Positions 25,379-36,944 of a stretch of DNA of 64,000 bases are shown here, one piece after another. Position numbers and translations under genes: made by a program. The stretch comes from Moringa oleifera (Eukaryota > Streptophyta > Magnoliopsida > Brassicales > Moringaceae). The notes beneath the pieces are model-generated. The model was not told the DNA's origin, ran no database searches, and saw only the letters and a list, made by a program, of their open reading frames with translations. The stretch lies in the NCBI GenBank assembly GCA_021397835.1, contig JAJFZO010000896.1:970501-1034500 (forward strand), read 5' to 3'. Within the stretch, counting starts at the first letter, position 1. Each line of letters opens with the position of its first letter.

Positions 25379-25745
25379 AAGCTTTAATGACAGTTAAAAA
25401 TGACTTTTAATGATAGTTGTAAAGCTGTCATTTTTGTCCATGTCATTAAAGGGGAGAGGTTTTAACGACAGTTCTAATAGAACTGTCATTAAAGGGGGGC
25501 CTTTAATTACAGTTTTATAAAACTATAGTTAAAAGAGGGTGCCTTTAATAACAGTTCTATTAAACTGTCGTTAAAAGGGGGTGCTTTTAATAACAGTTCT
25601 ATTAGAGCTGTCGTTAAATAGTGGCCTTTAATGACAGTTCTGGTACAACTGTTGTTAAAAAGGGGACGTCAATGATAGTTATGTTAGAACTGTCATTAAA
25701 AAGGTCCCCTTTCAATGAAAGTCCTATCAGAACTGTCATTAAAGA
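25379..25745. repeat. Family A subterminal repeats, 3' end
   Basis: About eight copies of TTTAATGACAGTTCTATTAG-type units, each followed by a self-complementary AACTGTCATTAAAG half, separated by G-rich linkers such as GGGGAGAGG and GGGGGGCC. These are potential hairpins and likely TNPA-type binding sites. Confidence 0.85.
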
Positions 25746-26131
25746 TATATTTTTTTATTAATTTTCAAATGCATACAAAATTTTTATATTTAAATTATCC
25801 AAAACTTGCATATATAAAATTCTTCATCTCTTTTACATCAACCATATACATCAATACAATTCTTCATAATATGCAACTAAAATTTTCCTATTATACACTT
25901 CAGTACCATTTTCACTAAGATCGTCATTACTTCTTTCATATTTGAAAACTTTCAAAATAATCCAATCTAAAAAAGTAATAAAAGAGGAATAAAACAAAAG
26001 AAAATAATTTGATGCCATAATTGAACTCTACATATACAATACATGAGTTTAAATATACATTATCAGATACAATCCTAAAAATTCAACTATATAAATTCAA
26101 TGATGTTCATGTGCACAAAAATCTTCAAGGT
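25746..26131. other. 3' untranslated/terminal region of family A, no gene
   Basis: AT-rich sequence between the end of gene 2 and the subterminal repeats. It aligns inverted with 3190-3880 of the deletion copy. No coding signal is seen; the plus-strand open frame at 25715-25918 begins inside the subterminal repeats and is not supported. Confidence 0.6.
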
Positions 26132-29060
26132 TCAACTTTCGAATATGGCATTCCAAAGAAATTATCCAACCTCTTTTCTAACTTTATCGATATCTAATTG
26201 GGTGTAAGTATCTATGTCCACTAACTACATTTATAAAAAAAAAAAAGTTTGTCCAATTAAAACTTTTAATAAGCACATCAATTAATTACTGAAGTATTTA
26301 CATAAGCAAATGCTTAAAACTTACCATTTTTGCATATGGGATATTTTCATCACATCTATCAATGATGTTCCTCAAAAATTTTATAATATAATATCCACAC
26401 TCAGTATTCGAACGCTGATATGGACACTGCATTAAAAATTTTAATTGTTATATTTTATAAAATAAATAAAATTAACATCGCATATTGGTTTAAATATACA
26501 TACCTTAGCAAGAATACTATTGCTTGATTCTTTGATAACTTAGAACAATTTCAAAGAGCTGTTAATAAGAAATAATCAATATTCTTGAGAGTAAAAACAA
26601 AATACATACTAACATAAATAAAAATATTGTCACTTACGTGGACATAAGGTGATCTAGTTATTGACGAGAACCATGGTTCAAAAGATCAAAAAACTGTACA
26701 CGAAATTACAAGGCTCGACAACCACGAACAGTTAATGATACCTACATTATGAAAAAGAAATGTTAAAAATATTTTGAGCAACACTATTATAACTTACCTC
26801 AAGTTATAAGAAAATATCATTACTCCTCCGTCACATGGATCTATCATTCTATTGGCTAAGTGACGGGCTTGGGTGTCTATACATATAAACATTCCATATC
26901 ACAATGTTGATGGATCAGCAAATACAAAATACTTTTTCAAGCCAAGTACAGCTAAATCTATATCAAGTTTATTGAAAAAATAAAGAATAAGAAAAATATA
27001 AATATGATGTAGCCAAACAATAATAACCAAATAAAAATTCAAAAAACATATGTACATAATATTTGTCTAAATAATGATAACACTTAACTCCTCCATGTGG
27101 CAAAATTGCATGATATCTTCTCGAGCCACAAATATATGTCCATTAGAAGTAAAGATTTCAGCAAAAGGAATATGTATTGCTTCATCAGGTGCCATCACCT
27201 TATTCATATAATTATACATCTTCTACAACCTTAGTGGTAGCCCAACAGAAGATACTTGTTACGATGATTATGGTTTTATCAATGTTGGTGTTCTTTCAAT
27301 TGGCAACTTACCTTATTGCTTTATAGTCAATAGCTAAAAAAATTTTGCAAACTTAATTGACATTAATAGATTAAATTTATAAAATATATTTACCAAAAGC
27401 ATTACCTCATGTGTACCAAAAATGACCCAATCACGAGGCTAAGCAACAGTTGAACCGAGTGTAGAAAAAACATTTGCCAATCCACTATTTGGGTTTAGGC
27501 GAGGTAACTGTGCATCACTGTGAATAGCTACATCCATTTTCACCTGAACATCATTAAAAAATAATGGATGCCCATCTAATTAGGAGCATGATCCATGAAG
27601 ATAACCCCACTTGCCACTATGTAGTTTGATGAGTAGATGAACATATGGCCTACCTCACACTATAACGATCCAAAAAAAGAAAAAATAAGTTACGTTCATA
27701 ATATTATTAATATCATATCTATTATGATTAACATATAACATACTTTGTTGCCGTATGGTGCCACTACAGGTATAAGTAATGGTGGTGTGACTAGCATAGG
27801 TGATTGAGGTATTGGATATTCTTCTTCCTCCAATAATCCAGTTATATTGTTGCTAGCTTTACTCGAACAAAATTGCATTGCAAATTTTTCTTGCTGGATA
27901 TCATCAGTTTTATTCGCAACAATGTTTGTCAAAACTTTTTTATACTCTATGAACCACCTCATTATCTCTGCCAACTACTGTTAATCTAATTGCATACCTG
28001 GAGGGACAACCAACTTTTTGGGCTTTCCAAAATAAGATGTGATAGTTACCCCAGATCCTTGACCTCCAATGCATCCGGGGTGCTCAGGTGTATCAAGAGC
28101 TCTCATTAGTACATTTTCTAGATCGAAGGTTGTAAATTTACCTTGCGTGCTTTATGTCATCAACTCATCCTACAATGTTATAATAAAATTAATCAATGAA
28201 CATGAAATTTATTATTATAAATGCTATATAAAAGTTGAACCACACTTACAATTCTTTTTTCACACAGTCGGCTCGCATTATTCATATATTCTCCCTTTTT
28301 ATTCTGTCATGAAACCTTCCATAATAAGCCACGATCAATTTGAACATTGCTATCCAATGCTTGTTTCTTTTTTTAATATAAAGAGCGAATATGTTAGATT
28401 TTTTGAATGTACTACTAAATGAATATATTATCAATTATAAACATAATAAATGAAAAATAACTTACAAGTTCACTCTCCAGCCCTACAAATCCCTTTTTAG
28501 ATAGACGATGGTCGTACATATTCTTCTTTATTTTCTTTTTTGCTATTTATGTATTTTGTTGTAAGATCAATACACATCAACATTTGAAGAAAATTGTATA
28601 AATAAAAACTTAACTAACTATAAATGTATACTTGAAACTCTTCTATTATACGAGAGTTCACAAAGTCCTGCCACACCCCAATATCTATGACATTGCTATA
28701 TTCTTTAGGTGGAAATGATAGAAATTCCAAGTCATCAATATGAGGGAATATGTGCTTTGATGTAAGATTGGTCTTCAAGTTATTTCATTTCTTTATAGCA
28801 GGCTGAAGTACGTACTTCTTCATGCTCGCATCAATATCATTCATCTCCTACAACATATTATAAAAAAGTGGATTAGTATAAATCAAATTAAATAGCAATA
28901 AACTATTGAAAAACAATAGTATGTTGTGTTTCATTTAACTTACCAATATTGTCTCTCAAATCTTATTTTTCATTTCACTGCTTACTGAGTGCCAATTCAC
29001 AATATTTATAGGCATCGTATTACGTACCACTACCCCAATGTTGCTATATTGAATTGGGTA
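26132..29060 (-). pseudogene. CACTA gene 2, family A: Transposase_24-like protein with C-terminal Ulp1 (C48) protease domain
   Basis: The gene is read on the minus strand over several exons. The N-terminal part has GVVVRNTMPINIVNW (about 29025), then YSNVIDIGVWQDFVNSRIIE (about 28690-28630) and the YDHRLSKKGFVGLE segment (about 28510), which fit Transposase_24 (Ptta/En/Spm). Next come NVLMRALDTPEHPGC (about 28120) and LPRLNPNSGLANVFSTLGST-like sequence. The C-terminal half is a Ulp1-like protease: VMAPDEAIHIPFAEIF, then H-stop-LFVVVEP (His codon 26737-26735), then QCPHQRSNTECGYYIIKFLR with catalytic Gln and Cys (Cys codon 26399-26397), then YTQLDIDKVRKEVG near the stop (26134-26132). Several in-frame stops, including TAA at the Trp after the catalytic His, mark it as a pseudogene. 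The minus-strand frame at 27696-27974 is its longest uninterrupted piece. Confidence 0.75.
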
Positions 29061-29152
29061 CCAAAAATATAAAAGACACGATAACTTTTAACACATGAGG
29101 CATTTGATCACTATCTTAAAAAATACTCAAACCCCAATCCATCACCATTATC

Positions 29153-32100
29153 TCAAGCATACGCAAGATGATGGTCATCCATGTGGTCACATAAATCAAC
29201 AGGTGGCAAATTATTACAAAAAGATGTGTGCTTCACACTAATATAGCACAAATCATCATCTTCATCATAGTCTTTTGGAGGTGTTGGCTATACTATGGAC
29301 CATTTGGCATCAATTGGATCTTTAATGTAAAAACTTATCTTATATATGAAGCCAATATAAACTGATCATTTCTATGTCCAATTCGATTGAGATCAACTAG
29401 CACAACTCTTAGAGAATCAACTTTAACACCACTACTATTCTTAATCCAATCATATTTGAAAACTGAAACTCTGCACGTTATATAATCTAGTTCCCATATT
29501 TCTTTTATAACTCCATAGAATGATAAATCACTATATATTGGATTTTAATCCTTAGCACTAGAGATTTGCATGGCGTTCGCAACTGGAGTGACACCACTAT
29601 TTTGATGGATCCTTGAGTTATCTCATTGCTTCATGTAAAAATGATAACCATTGATGATATATCTAGGATGCTTGATTACTGTGGATCGAGGATGATGGGC
29701 AATCCATCGTAGTGTTGATGCGACATTATGATTGAATAATAAAAGTTCATTCTTAATTTGTATCATAACATATATTAGTGAACCATATTAAAAATAAATT
29801 TAATGTTTAGACAAGAATAAGTATTCTTACTCATGTGCGTAACCAATTACTTAAGGTTTTATTTTGTTCATCATGTAACCATTTAAGTCGTTTTGAATTA
29901 ATAGAATTGTTGACCCTTAATTGATTTAAATGCATTGCGTATTAAGAATAAAGCATCAAATAATAATTCAAATATTATTTGGTATAACAATGAACTATGA
30001 GTTGTAAGATTTAATTACCTTATATATGGTTGAACTTTGCTCGTATTCATCAAAACATACAAGTGTGCTTAATGAAGGAGGACATTGTCAACTTTCTCAA
30101 CAGTTCCACTAGTTAGAGCTTTTTCATTCTGAATTGAGTGACCAAATATGTTCTTTTGTAGAGGAATCCCAATAATATCCATATTAGATAAATAATCAAC
30201 GCAGAATTCTAATGGCTCTTCTGCAATGTACTTAGCAATACTACCCTCAGGTTTATTACTATTTTGAACATTACCCTTTAACACTTTCATATATCTTTCA
30301 AATAGGTACATCTATCGTAAATACATGAGACCACATAATTTTACTTCTCTAATTAGATGAACAGTGAGATGGACCATAATATCAAAGAAGCTGAAAGAAA
30401 AGTGCTTCTTAAGCAAACAAAGTGTTGTCATGAGTTTGTTTTGGATTCCATCTAACATTGACACATCCGTCACCTTTTGGCATAACAAATTAAAGAACAT
30501 AAAAAGTCTAATGAGAGCATATCTAACATGTTTGGGTAACACACTTCTTAAAGCAATAGGTAAAAATTGTTGCATTAGGATGTGGCAATCATGTGACTTT
30601 AACCCATATAGTTTCAAGTCGTCCAAAGGCACTAGATTTTTGATGTTCGAAGAATACCCATCTGGGACCTTTATCTCACTAAAAACTTTACAAAATATTT
30701 TTTCTTTCCTAGATAAAATATAGCATGCAAGCGGTAGAAATGTACGATTACCAAAAACTTGTGGTTCTAATTCAAACCTTAACCCTATGCCTTGTAAATC
30801 CATTTTAGAAGCTAATCCATCTTTAGGTTTTCCAGGAATATCAAGCAATGTCCCAAGAAGACTATGACAAACATTCTTTTCAATGTGCATGACATCTAGA
30901 ACATGTCTGATATGCATGGACTTCCAATATGGTAAGTCAAAGAAAATCGACCTTTTTAATTTTCAACACTGTGTAACAACATCTTCTTTACCCATTTTAC
31001 TTTGTTTCTTCAACTTTCCCCATGAATTTACTAAACATTGAATTTTGTGAAAGACTTTTTCACTACTTAATGATTGGGGAGCAATTTTGACTTCTTATTC
31101 ACCATTGATGGCTTTTTCCCATCTACGATAAGGATAATGTCGTGGTAAGAATCTTTTGTGTCCAACATATGACATCTTTTTACTATGTTTCAAGTGACTA
31201 GCTTGGGTGTTCTCAGCACAAAAAGGACAAGCATAATATCTTTTAACAATACGACCAGATAAATTACTATTTACAAGAAAATCATTAATTTTCCATAATA
31301 AAACAACTTTCAAGTTGAATGACTCATTGCGGTACTCATGATATACTTTTACACCTGTGTCCCACAACATTTTCAACTCTTCTACAAGCGAAGCCAATAA
31401 ACATTGATATCATTACTAGGTTGTTTAGGACCTGATATTTGTAACGTCAACATCATGAACTTTCTTTGTATTATCAACCATGGAGGTAAATTATAATTCA
31501 CCATAATCACTGGCCAACAACTATATTGACTACTCAATGTGTTGTGAGGATTGATCCCATTTGCTGATATAGCAAGCCTTAAGTTTCTTGGCTCTGAAGC
31601 AAACTCTGGTCACATGTAGTCAACCAATTTCCACGATGGTGTATCTGATAGGTGCCTCAACTAACCATCAATTTCCCTTTTATTTGAATGCCATGTAAGG
31701 TGTTTTGATATTTTAGAACTTTTAAACATTCTTTTGAATCTTAGTATTAGTGAAAAATACCGCAACACCTTAGCAGGAATACCAATCTTTATTTTGTTAC
31801 TATTCTTCATTACTTTTCATCTTAAAAGTCCACAAGTTGTACATTGGATGTCATCCTGAAACTCCTTTGGATATAATATGCAATCATTTGGACAGACATG
31901 AATCTTTTGATACTCCATGCCTAACATTTTCGATGTCTTCTTGGCATCGTACTTGAATGTAGGCATTTCATTATTATCAGGCAATATTTCGGCAATCAAA
32001 TTTAAAAGATCACTAAAGCTTTGATCAGACCAACCATATTTTGCCTTCAAATTGTATAATTTAACTGGAGTAAATAATTTAGTAAAATTTCACTAATCCA

Positions 32101-32498
32101 AAATGTAGAGGTTTCTCAGCATCACAGAATAATCTGTCAAAGTGCTTAAGATTACTATCATACTCTGCGAATGCCTCTTGTACCATTTCTACAATGTTGT
32201 CAACTTCTTCGATGTGTTCTATCTCCCTAACAACCTTAGCATTCTTACTAGTAGAAGACCCAACAATACTAGTTTCTTCGTGCCATATCCAGTTTTGATA
32301 GCTGCTATTAACTGCATATACATATAAATGATTTCGGATCTCATATGGAGTATGACGCTTCATATTACCACATTTAATACATAGACACCAAACTAATTCA
32401 GGGTTATCACTATTTTGAATAGCATAATCCAAAAAGTTATTCACCCCTATATCATATGCCTCTAATCTTCTATCAGCAAACATCCAAGTTTTATCCAT
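29153..32498 (-). pseudogene. CACTA transposase (TNP2-type), family A
   Basis: The ATG is at 32498-32496, giving MDKTWMFADRRLEAYD, the transposase-associated domain seen in plant TNP2 proteins. Frame pieces follow at 32498-32079, 32050-31817 (KYGWSDQSFSDLLNLIAEIL), 31397-31095 (zinc-binding-like YACPFCAENTQASHLKHSK), 30917-30312 (HVLDVMHIEKNVCHSLLGTL, HDCHILMQQFLPIALRSVLP, FFDIMVHLTVHLIREVKLCG) and 30311-30069 (DUF4218 end). A DUF4216 region follows at about 29720-29250 (INGYHFYMK, HQNSGVTPVANAMQISSAKD, DLSFYGVIKEIWELDYI). The enzyme would bind the element ends and catalyse excision and reinsertion. Frameshifts and stops (for example near 32070, 31400-31800 and 29540) disrupt it. The first frame is long and the domain order is complete, so decay is moderate. 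Confidence 0.9.
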
Positions 32499-32519
32499 TT
32501 TGAAATTTAAATAACATTT

Positions 32520-33545
32520 AATTATTTACTTTTCAAGCTTCTAATATATTAAGTAAAATTTAAATAAATGATTAATAACTATTTAATTAATTAATATAAA
32601 AAGTTAATATTTTCTTAACATCTAATTTATTACTATAAAAGCATCTAATTAACTAGCTAGTAAATTAAATAAAATTTAAATAATATTTAATTATCTACTT
32701 TACAAGTATCAATTTTATTAATTAAAATTTAAATACATAATTAATAACTATTTAGTTAATTAAGACATAGTCAATATTTAATTAACATTTAATTAATTAT
32801 TATATAAGCACTTAACTAGCTAGTAACCTAATTAATATTTAAACAACATATAATTTTTTACTTCCCAAACATCTAATTTATTAATATTAGCTAAATAAAT
32901 AATTAATAATTAATTAGTTAATTAATACATAGTGAATTATTTGTCATCTAATTAATTACTACATAAGCATCTAACTAGTTAGTAACTTAATTAATTAAAA
33001 TTTAAATAACATTTAATGATTTATTTTATAAGTATATAATTAATTAATTATCTATTTAAAATTTAACTAATTATATTAATTTTTGTTAACTACAAAATCA
33101 GTATAATTAGATTTGACAAAATATACCAATTAATCTTACCTAAAAAAATTAATTCAAACATAAATTCATCAACACCTAATATATAATTAATTTATTAAAA
33201 TATAAATTCATATAATTAATATCTAATTAATTTATCAATTAATCTAAAAATCATATTATTTTATCAAATAATAAATGCATCAACGTATACCCATTCATGC
33301 CAAATATATTCATCCAAATATACTTAAAAAAAACCCAAATTTTATCAACTACTAAAAATTCACCAAACAAACTTAATAAAAACCTTCTCAAAATAATATA
33401 CATCCTCAATGCATTTCTTAAACCAAAATTAATGAAATTGAATCAAAATTATGAAATTTAAATTTCGTAAAAAAATTTCAAATCTATACCGGAATACTTA
33501 CATATGTTTGAATGCCAAATATGAACGAATGGAGGGATAGGGTGT
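32520..33545. repeat. AT-rich leader with ~165 bp tandem repeats upstream of the family A transposase
   Basis: Landmarks TTACTTTTCAAGC, CTACTTTACAAGTATC, TTTACTTCCCAAACATC and TTTATTTTATAAGTATA lie near 32527, 32695, 32857 and 33019, about 162-170 bp apart, in sequence dominated by TAATTAATTA. It matches 1640-2465 inverted. The rest, to 33545, is AT-rich leader with no coding signal. Confidence 0.65.
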
Positions 33546-33559
33546 GGTTGCCCTTGTGA

Positions 33560-33845
33560 AGATTGAGACAAATAAGAGAGAAAGAAGCAAGGAGAGAGGT
33601 AGTGTCACTATTAGTAGTTGGCCTAGCTACTTCTAAATGGAGAGCAAAGAAGACAAGGCCGGAAGAGAGATGGTACCCCTACCATGCTAGTAGTTGGTCT
33701 AGCTGCTTCTGGACAGAGACAAAAGAGGAGAGGATCGAAGAGAAGCTGTACAGCTGCCAGTAGCTACCGTAGTTGCTTCTGGAGAGAGGTTGTGTGGCTG
33801 TCAGCAGCTACTTAGTTGCTTTTGGACAGAGAGCAAAGCAGAAAA
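33560..33845. repeat. Minisatellite, ~50-80 bp unit, in the family A leader
   Basis: Units contain AGTAGTTGGCCTAGCTACTTCT then GGAGAGCAAAG. Related copies recur near 33620, 33700, 33765 and 33810. It is the inverted counterpart of 1275-1600. Plus-strand open frames at 33563-33763 and 33790-33987 result from this repeat. Confidence 0.6.
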
Positions 33846-33894
33846 GGATGACCAAAGATTAAAGTTATGCACAAGGCTACTGGCGAGCTCTAGA

Positions 33895-34135
33895 GATGAA
33901 TTTAGGATCCTTACCTTAAAGCAAGGCGGGACAACCTTTAACATCAGTTTTAGAAGAGCTGGCATTGAAGACCACAGACTACGCTAGTTCTGAAAAAACT
34001 AGCATTGAAGGCGAAAAACTTTAACGACAGTTCTGGCATAACCGGTGTTAAAATTGGTAGTTCTTCTAAAGCTGGCGTTGAAAGCAAGAGACTTTAACGA
34101 CAGTTCTTTCAGAACTGATGATGAAGGCTGTAGTT
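33895..34135. repeat. Internal block of subterminal-type repeats, family A 5' region
   Basis: Units such as CTTTAACGACAGTTCTGGCA and ACTTTAACGACAGTTCTTTC followed by AACTGATG. They lie about 1.7 kb inside the 5' end once the nested element is removed, separated from the terminal block (45770-46058) by the unassigned acidic reading frame. Confidence 0.65.
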
Positions 34136-34139
34136 ATTA

Positions 34140-34518
34140 GGAAAATAGTGGTTCATTGTCTATATCCCAAGAGTGGATGCACTTGGCAACGTCCTCTATC
34201 TGAGTGCACAATGTATTGTTTTGGGTGTGCTTTTGGTAATCCAAGTGTACACACAACCATTGGATGCACTTTGCTGAAGCTCAAGTGTACATGCAGCCAC
34301 TGGCTCCGTAACCCTAATTGCCAATGCAACCTTAACTACATGTGCAACCTCAGGTTTGCCCCAATCCCAATTGTAACCCTTTAGATAGCCTCAGTAACCT
34401 CCTTTCGTCCCAGCACCTATGGTTTCTCAATCTCAAAATTAGGTACAAGTAAACCCACACCCTTAGATTCAACCTATAGTGCTGCCATATTCTCAAGTTC
34501 CTTCGCATACTCATGCAC
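34140..34518 (-). pseudogene. Distal part of the unassigned acidic reading frame of family A
   Basis: On the minus strand, from 34518: MVHEYAKELENMAAL, then after a stop GVGLLVPNFEIEKP, EVTEAI and RVTIGIG, matching the deletion copy at 549-770. The frame continues from 44813 across the nested insertion. It is broken by several stops, and no family is recognised. Confidence 0.45.
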
Positions 34519-34521
34519 CAT
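34519..34521. repeat. Target site duplication CAT (left) of nested family B element
   Basis: CAT at 34519-34521 and at 44810-44812 flank the nested element. The homologous empty site in the deletion copy (positions 549-551, inverted) carries a single ATG, confirming a 3-bp duplication. Confidence 0.9.
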
Positions 34522-34536
34522 CACTATAAGAAAAAC
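34522..34536 (+). repeat. Terminal inverted repeat, 5' end of family B
   Basis: CACTATAAGAAAAAC. It pairs with CACTACAAGAAAATA on the minus strand at 44809-44795, with mismatches at positions 6, 14 and 15. Confidence 0.88.
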
Positions 34537-34539
34537 TAT

Positions 34540-34670
34540 TTTTAATGACAATATTTTATGACGGTCTTTTATGAATGTCATTAAAAAATTGAATACATAA
34601 CGGTCTTGAAAGATCGTCATAAAAACTGTAACATACATGATGGTCCTAAGAGACCGTCATAAGAAATCTT
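34540..34670. repeat. Family B subterminal repeats, 5' end
   Basis: TTTTATGACGGTCTTTTATG, GAAAGATCGTCATAAAAAC and CTAAGAGACCGTCATAAG: three to four copies of a palindromic ATGACGGTC/GACCGTCAT motif. Confidence 0.8.
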
Positions 34671-34694
34671 TAACTAGAAAAAAAATCTATGATG

Positions 34695-34751
34695 GAGACT
34701 CAAACCCAATCTCTCTTAGAGAGATTGAAAAATGCCACTGCCATCTAGCCA
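34695..34751 (-). other. tRNA-like A-box/B-box pair 1 in family B 5' region
   Basis: On the minus strand, TGGCTAGATGGCAGTGGC (34751-34734) resembles a pol III A box. After 26 nt comes GGGTTTGAGTCTC (34707-34695), resembling a B box (GGTTCGANTC). Spacing is tRNA-like, but no cloverleaf acceptor stem is evident, so it is not called a tRNA gene. Confidence 0.35.
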
Positions 34752-34960
34752 AAAAAAAAATATATATGATATGGTTTTTTATAAGTTTGTATTTAATTTA
34801 AATATTTCATCGAAAATGCAAACCAGCAAACTCGAGCCAAAGTCTTGCTGAACCTTGTTTCATGCTTACAACCATTTGCTCCACAATTGATTTTGGTTTG
34901 TTACATTGTTTGTTTAATAAAACATATGTTTGAATTATTTTGAGAAAAAAAGCCCCGGGG

Positions 34961-35017
34961 CCAACTTGAACCCAAGCTCTTTCAGTCAACTTTGTGAGAC
35001 TTTACCACTCAATCAAC
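34961..35017 (-). other. tRNA-like A-box/B-box pair 2 in family B 5' region
   Basis: On the minus strand, GTTGATTGAGTGGTAAAGTC (35017-34998) is followed after 24 nt by GGGTTCAAGTTGG (34973-34961). The geometry is the same as in the first pair 250 bp away. It suggests tRNA-derived sequence or decayed pol III promoters, not a functional tRNA. Confidence 0.35.
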
Positions 35018-35267
35018 AGAAATCTTATGCAATAATTTTGATAGTAATAAAATTTAAATAGTATACATGATGTATTGTAATACTTAAAGATCTTTACCCA
35101 CGCACTGGCAGTGTTCTTCCTTACTCTCCCCTGAAAATACACGAAAATACCAGTCTTTGAAATAGAGATTTCTCTCTTTCAACATCATATAATCGATGCA
35201 AAGCTTTGTTCTTTCAAGAAATTTTGTGAAATAGGTTTCGTGCACTATCAGATGATGCCATTAAAGC

Positions 35268-35787
35268 AAAAAAATTGGTATGTAAAACTAATCAAACCTT
35301 CATCTCACATTGTTAGAGAGAGAGAGAGAGATTTTTTTGTTGAATCTTGCAATTTCTTACCTGGTTTCATTCTAAAATTTTCTTTCCTTGGCATTGTGCA
35401 TTGTCGGATGATACCCATGTTTGTTACCCTTGTGATATTGGAAATTGTAAGTAAATGAAGGGAGAAAATTTTTTTAAGAGCATGTTCTTTGTGAATTTAG
35501 AAATTAATGTTACTGTTTATATTCTTGGAAAAATAGCATGTAAAACTAATCAAACCTTCATCTGGGATTGTAAGAGAAAATGAGAGATTTTTTTGTCAAG
35601 TCTTGCAATTTCTTACTTAGTTTTGTTCTAAAATTTTCTTCCCTTAGCAATTATGCATTGTCGGATGATATCCATGTTTGTTACCCTTGTGATACTAGAA
35701 ATTGTAAGTAAATCAAGGGAGAAAATTTTAACTGGAGCATGTTCTCTGTGAATTTGGAAATTAATGTTACTGTTTATATTCCTGGAA
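35268..35787 (+). repeat. Tandem duplication, ~258 bp unit, in family B leader
   Basis: Two copies (about 35268-35525 and 35526-35787) share GTAAAACTAATCAAACCTTC, GCATTGTCGGATGATA and GAAATTAATGTTACTGTTTA. The family B copy at 60381 has only one unit. The first copy contains an (AG)n run at 35311-35330. Confidence 0.85.
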
Positions 35788-36944
35788 TACAATCACTACC
35801 TACCTTAAGATATATCAAGTGAATTGCACATTTTTTTTCTGGACAGAGTCATTGTTCCAAGCTGTAACTTGTTAGGATGCATCCTATTGAAGTAATTTTG
35901 CTTTATTTTTGTCTAAATCAAAATTCTTGTCTTGCTCTGTGAATGATTGTTAATGCTTGTTATCCATAGTTTAATGAAGTCTTGTTACTGGTTTATAGTA
36001 AATGATGTGCCTCTTACATCTCTGCAATTTAGCTCGGTAAAACTATAACTATTAATTATTTAATTGAAAATAATTGAGCTAGTAGAGTAGGCTTAGTTTG
36101 GGTTTGCAGTAACCATAGAACTGCCATTTAGTACATGAACTGAATCCTGGACTCTCTATATAATGTAATCCATGTTGCTTACCATAAAAGACTACTAATA
36201 TTTCTTTAAAGAATTCTGTAACTTCAACTCAGTTTCTATTATGACTGTGTTCTTATCAATTTATCAAACAGTTTGCATGTCTTAAGTTTTTTTTTTTTTG
36301 GCATTTTGAATTCTAATTTAGTTTCCACTATGATACTAGAAACTCTAAGTGAATCATGGTAGAAAATATTAGTTTTATAAACATTTTGGATAATTGATAA
36401 CTAGTGTGTCTTGTTAAGACATAGTACTTGATGGATTAAGGCTTACTTTAGTTGCAGTAAAGACAAACCAATAATAAGAGAATAATCATTGAAAGAAAAA
36501 GCTTATTGATACTCCGGTACTTCAATTAAAGTGGAGCCTTTTTAGTATTTTACTGTGCTAGTAATAAAGTTTTTTTTTTCTCATAAATGATATAGTTCAT
36601 CATGCAGGATAATTGCTGTGATAGTCAGTTGCTCATTCGAAGGAAAGGAAAGCTTGTTACATATTAAGAAAACTTGAAAGAAAAGTTAAAACCTTTTAGA
36701 CAAAAGCCACTACTTTTTCTACACAGCTAACATCATTTCAAGTTGGTAATTCCTTACTAATCTACTAATGTACCATGTGTTTAGATGAAATAGTCTTCGC
36801 TTTGCCTAAGGCCTTTCAGTCTAGTGGGCACCTTGTTTCTTATCTTATTTTTACAATAACATTACTTTACATGATATGTGTTACATACATAATAAATACG
36901 TATAATAAGTTGGTATTCTTTTATTTGTCATCATAGGATAAAAT
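35788..36944 (+). other. 5' leader/intron region of the family B transposase, no coding signal
   Basis: Non-coding sequence between the leader duplication and the transposase start, ending TTGTCATCATAGGATAAAAT just before the ATG; the CATAG may be a splice acceptor. It is shared with 60570-62384 except for a 650-bp segment present only in that copy. Confidence 0.6.

Noticed and set aside
30364..30723. 119-codon plus-strand ORF
   Set aside because: It is antisense to the well-supported transposase core at 30312-30917.
34695..35017. Functional tRNA genes
   Set aside because: A- and B-box-like sequences are present, but no acceptor stem, anticodon arm or terminator T-run in the right place could be folded by eye.
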